DNA of 6,617 nucleotides from the NCBI GenBank assembly GCA_016213425.1, contig JACRAI010000002.1:1-6617 (forward strand). Reading direction: 5' to 3'. Positions 5,384 through 6,617 of this stretch are shown here, one piece after another; the stretch's first letter is position 1, and every line of letters begins with the position of its first letter. The DNA is from an archaeon (lineage in GTDB: Archaea; Nanobdellota; Nanobdellia; Woesearchaeales; ARS49). The translations under genes and the position numbers were made by a program. The notes under the pieces were generated by a model. It did not search any database. It had not been told where the DNA came from and was given only the letters and a program-made list of their open reading frames with translations.

Positions 5384-5566
5384 ATGGAAATACTTATGGC
5401 CGTTTTAGCATTGCTCTCAGGCATATTATCTTTGTACAATAATTATTTAGTAATATTCAGCAAGTACACTAAAAAAGAAAGAGAACAAAGTGTTTTGAGA
5501 AAGTTCAGCAAAGTAGTAGGAGCACTATTAATTTTTTTGGCCAAATGGCGAAATCAAAATCGTTAA
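5384..5566 (+). CDS. Small membrane protein of unknown function between ftsZ and secE
   Basis: A 60-residue protein. Residues 3-25 (starting ILMAVLALLSGIL) form a clear hydrophobic membrane segment; SKYTKKEREQSVLRKFSK (26-43) is strongly basic and probably faces the cytoplasm; VVGALLIFLA (44-53) is a second, shorter hydrophobic stretch that may re-enter or lie on the membrane; the end KWRNQNR is basic. I do not recognise a family. ATG 5384 has no SD site but a weak TATA-like box at the leaderless distance; an in-frame ATG at 5396 would still leave most of the membrane segment. It lies downstream of the dyad array and 53 nt before secE. Position suggests a link with division or secretion, but this is only inference. 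The coherent membrane topology supports a real gene despite its size. Confidence 0.6.
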   Translation: MEILMAVLALLSGILSLYNNYLVIFSKYTKKEREQSVLRKFSKVVGALLIFLAKWRNQNR

Positions 5567-5589
5567 AAAAACAAAAAACAATGAAAAAG

Positions 5590-5597
5590 TATAAAAA
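5590..5597 (+). promoter_or_regulatory. TATA box of secE
   Basis: TATAAAAA, within AAAGTATAAAAAGC, is centred 26-27 nt before the secE ATG at 5620. It is the best TATA match in the window. There is no SD site, so secE is predicted to be a leaderless message transcribed separately from the upstream genes. Confidence 0.65.
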
Positions 5598-5619
5598 GCA
5601 AACCGGTTTTTCATGAATT

Positions 5620-5844
5620 ATGGAAGAATTTAACCAATTTAATCAATACAATCTTACATTAATTCAAAGATTGAAACAGCAATGGATAGAGTGTAAAAGA
5701 GTACTTAAAAGCACTCGAAAGCCAACAATGGAAGAATTCAAAACAATAGTAAAAATATCAGGTTTAGGACTTATTGGTATAGGATCTATAGGATTCTTGA
5801 TTCATTTAGTTAAAGAAATTGTTAAAAGAGGCGGAAGCCTTTAA
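5620..5844 (+). CDS. secE: Preprotein translocase subunit SecE (Sec61 gamma)
   Basis: A 74-residue, single-span membrane protein that clamps the two halves of the SecY channel. Seen: an amphipathic N-terminal helix (about 12-30); the family signature CKRVLKSTRKPTMEEF (25-40), where the KPT turn is highly conserved; and the membrane segment about 43-65 (starting IVKISGLGLIGIG). Length and layout are those of archaeal SecE/Sec61 gamma. The ATG at 5620 has a strong TATA box at the leaderless distance. ftsZ then secE is a widespread archaeal order and is normally followed by nusG/spt5 and ribosomal protein genes; here the next gene is a convergent toxin gene instead. The stop codon runs straight into a stretch of ten A. 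Confidence 0.95.
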   Translation: MEEFNQFNQYNLTLIQRLKQQWIECKRVLKSTRKPTMEEFKTIVKISGLGLIGIGSIGFLIHLVKEIVKRGGSL

Positions 5845-5852
5845 AAAAAAAA
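5843..5852 (-). terminator. T10 tract ending the vapBC transcript
   Basis: On the minus strand a run of ten T starts 11 nt past the toxin stop codon (5863-5865). Such a run is a good archaeal termination signal. It overlaps the last two bases of the secE stop codon, so the two converging units share an 18-nt spacer (5845-5862). Confidence 0.5.
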
Positions 5853-5862
5853 TTAGATTGTT

Positions 5863-6225
5863 TTATTTAACATATTCCACACCGGGTAATTCTTTAAACT
5901 GTTGATCGCCGGTTAAAAAAAGCAAATTATTTTTTCTTGCAAAAACATACCCTATAGAATCTGCGTATGACAAATCTTTTTTCTTATTTTGCTTACGAAA
6001 TAAGAGTGCTTCTTTAACAATCTCATCTGACACAGAAACCGTTTTGGATAAAGAAACAAGCACTGCATCCGCAAAATTATAATTATGACGAGTTAGCGCC
6101 CACCAGCAAACCTCTATTTTATTAAGAAACGTCGTTACAAGATGAAAATCCAAGTACTTTTGATAATTAGGATTACGAGACAATAATTCAATTATTGCAT
6201 AAGAATCAAAAAAATAATTTACCAA
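5863..6225 (-). CDS. vapC: PIN-domain ribonuclease toxin, VapC type
   Basis: A 120-residue PIN-domain endoribonuclease, the toxin half of a type II toxin-antitoxin pair; relatives cut tRNA or rRNA with Mg2+. The acidic active-site set is complete: D7 in FFDSYAIIE, E38 in NKIEVCWW, D89 in LSYADSIGYVFA and D107 in FLTGDQQF. The start is a TTG at 6225, inside the last codons of the antitoxin gene (7-nt overlap); no ATG exists near the N-terminus and D7 must be included, so this start is well constrained. The AAAAGG just before it is too close to be an ideal SD, hence translation is probably coupled to the antitoxin. It converges on secE with only 18 nt between stop codons. Nothing suggests inactivation. 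Confidence 0.9.
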   Translation of the reverse strand: MVNYFFDSYAIIELLSRNPNYQKYLDFHLVTTFLNKIEVCWWALTRHNYNFADAVLVSLSKTVSVSDEIVKEALLFRKQNKKKDLSYADSIGYVFARKNNLLFLTGDQQFKELPGVEYVK

Positions 6226-6434
6226 CCTTTTCTCAACTCATCTTTTATTTTTTGGGTTGACTCTGTTTTTTTTATAGGACCTAGGTTCCACAAATCCTTT
6301 GCCAACAATGTTGCATCAATTTGAATTCGAACTTTTTGGTCACGTCTTATGTGTTCTTTATCAACAATCTCCTTAGGTATTATGACCCCTAAAGAACTAC
6401 CCCATTTTTTTGTTGTGCAATCAATCATTTCCAT
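6219..6434 (-). CDS. vapB: AbrB/SpoVT-type antitoxin, VapB-like
   Basis: A 71-residue antitoxin. The N-terminal half is a swapped-hairpin AbrB DNA-binding domain, seen as KKWGSSLGVIIPKEIV (9-24) with the usual WG-S-G-I-P-K pattern, followed by the HIRRDQKVRIQI segment (28-39), equivalent to the GDKV strand. Residues 43-71 (LAKDLWNLGPIKK, then a basic helix ending LRKGW) should bind and block the PIN toxin. It precedes the toxin gene and overlaps it by 7 nt. ATG 6434 is preferred over the in-frame ATG 6428, because the TATA box is centred 26-27 nt upstream of 6434, implying a leaderless message. The TATA box is covered by a perfect palindrome, the likely site where the antitoxin or the complex represses its own promoter. 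Confidence 0.9.
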   Translation of the reverse strand: MEMIDCTTKKWGSSLGVIIPKEIVDKEHIRRDQKVRIQIDATLLAKDLWNLGPIKKTESTQKIKDELRKGW

Positions 6435-6452
6435 ACAACAAAGAAAGACAGA

Positions 6453-6470
6453 GTTATATATAAATATAAC
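6453..6470 (-). promoter_or_regulatory. vapBC TATA box within a palindromic operator
   Basis: GTTATAT (6453-6459) and ATATAAC (6464-6470) are exact inverted arms around a 4-bp centre. On the minus strand the element contains TTTATATA (6457-6464), centred 26-27 nt before the antitoxin ATG. An AbrB-type dimer bound here would block TBP, a direct route to the autoregulation known for vapBC systems. The promoter role is well supported by spacing; the operator role is inferred. Confidence 0.6.
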
Positions 6471-6488
6471 TGTTTTTGTAGAATGGTA

Positions 6489-6617
6489 TTAAGGATATGG
6501 TGCGATTTCTGCTTGCAGTGCATTTCTATCTGCTTCAGTTATTACAGGATTATGTCTTTTCTTAGGGACTTCGACTTTTTCAGCATACTTCTTTTCAATA
6601 AACAAATCAACAATTGA
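6489..6617 (-). CDS. 3' end of an unrecognised protein, cut by the window edge
   Basis: An open frame of 42 codons runs from the right edge to a TAA at 6489-6491. The peptide is hydrophilic, with EKKYAEKVEVPKKRHNPVIT in its middle and an end reading ADRNALQAEIAPYP. No domain can be named from this fragment. It lies on the same strand 54 nt upstream of the vapBC antitoxin, which has its own promoter in that gap. The amino-acid make-up looks protein-like and there are no internal stops, but the fragment is short. Confidence 0.5.
   Translation of the reverse strand, partial: SIVDLFIEKKYAEKVEVPKKRHNPVITEADRNALQAEIAPYP

Overview
The window is AT-rich (by eye about one third G+C), densely packed and clearly archaeal. 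The FtsZ is of the archaeal FtsZ1 type, the Sec gamma subunit (SecE) is archaeal, the cytidylate kinase and the FKBP with an insert-in-flap domain plus a C-terminal extension are archaeal forms, and there are Shine-Dalgarno sites of GGTG type and TATA boxes centred about 26-28 nt before start codons. Short proteins, short spacers and the AT-rich composition fit a small-genome DPANN-type lineage such as Woesearchaeota or Pacearchaeota. That placement is an inference, not proven by any single marker here.

Layout. At the left edge, two minus-strand genes each have their own promoter: the start of an unrecognised protein (1-84) and a small DUF5752-like protein (138-437). A divergent promoter region (438-549) leads to a plus-strand run: a small unknown protein (550-780), an Aas/PlsC-like HX4D acyltransferase (794-1348), a PaaK/CapK-like AMP-forming ligase overlapping it by 10 nt (1339-2766), cytidylate kinase (2813-3355), an FKBP prolyl isomerase (3382-4038) and ftsZ (4064-5149). 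A 234-nt spacer then holds an inverted repeat and an array of phased 15-bp dyads. It is followed by a 60-residue membrane protein (5384-5566) and secE (5620-5844). The right end, all minus strand, carries a vapBC-type toxin-antitoxin pair (5863-6434) and the 3' end of an unrecognised gene (6489-6617).

How the genes work together. The acyltransferase and ligase look like an acyl-activation and acyl-transfer pair, resembling bacterial Aas split into two proteins, although the ligase belongs to a different branch. The cmk, FKBP, ftsZ and secE genes are housekeeping genes: nucleotide metabolism, protein folding, division and secretion. ftsZ-secE is an ancient archaeal neighbourhood, but the usual next gene, nusG/spt5, is missing and the convergent toxin-antitoxin pair sits there instead.

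The most interesting non-coding signals are: (1) five copies of a TTGAAA-N3-TTTCAA dyad on a 10/20-bp phase, separated by A-rich linkers, between ftsZ and the small membrane protein; (2) a perfect 13+13 bp palindrome that contains the start codon of cmk; (3) a palindrome covering the vapBC TATA box; and (4) a consistent leaderless-promoter geometry for six genes, in contrast to SD-led genes elsewhere.
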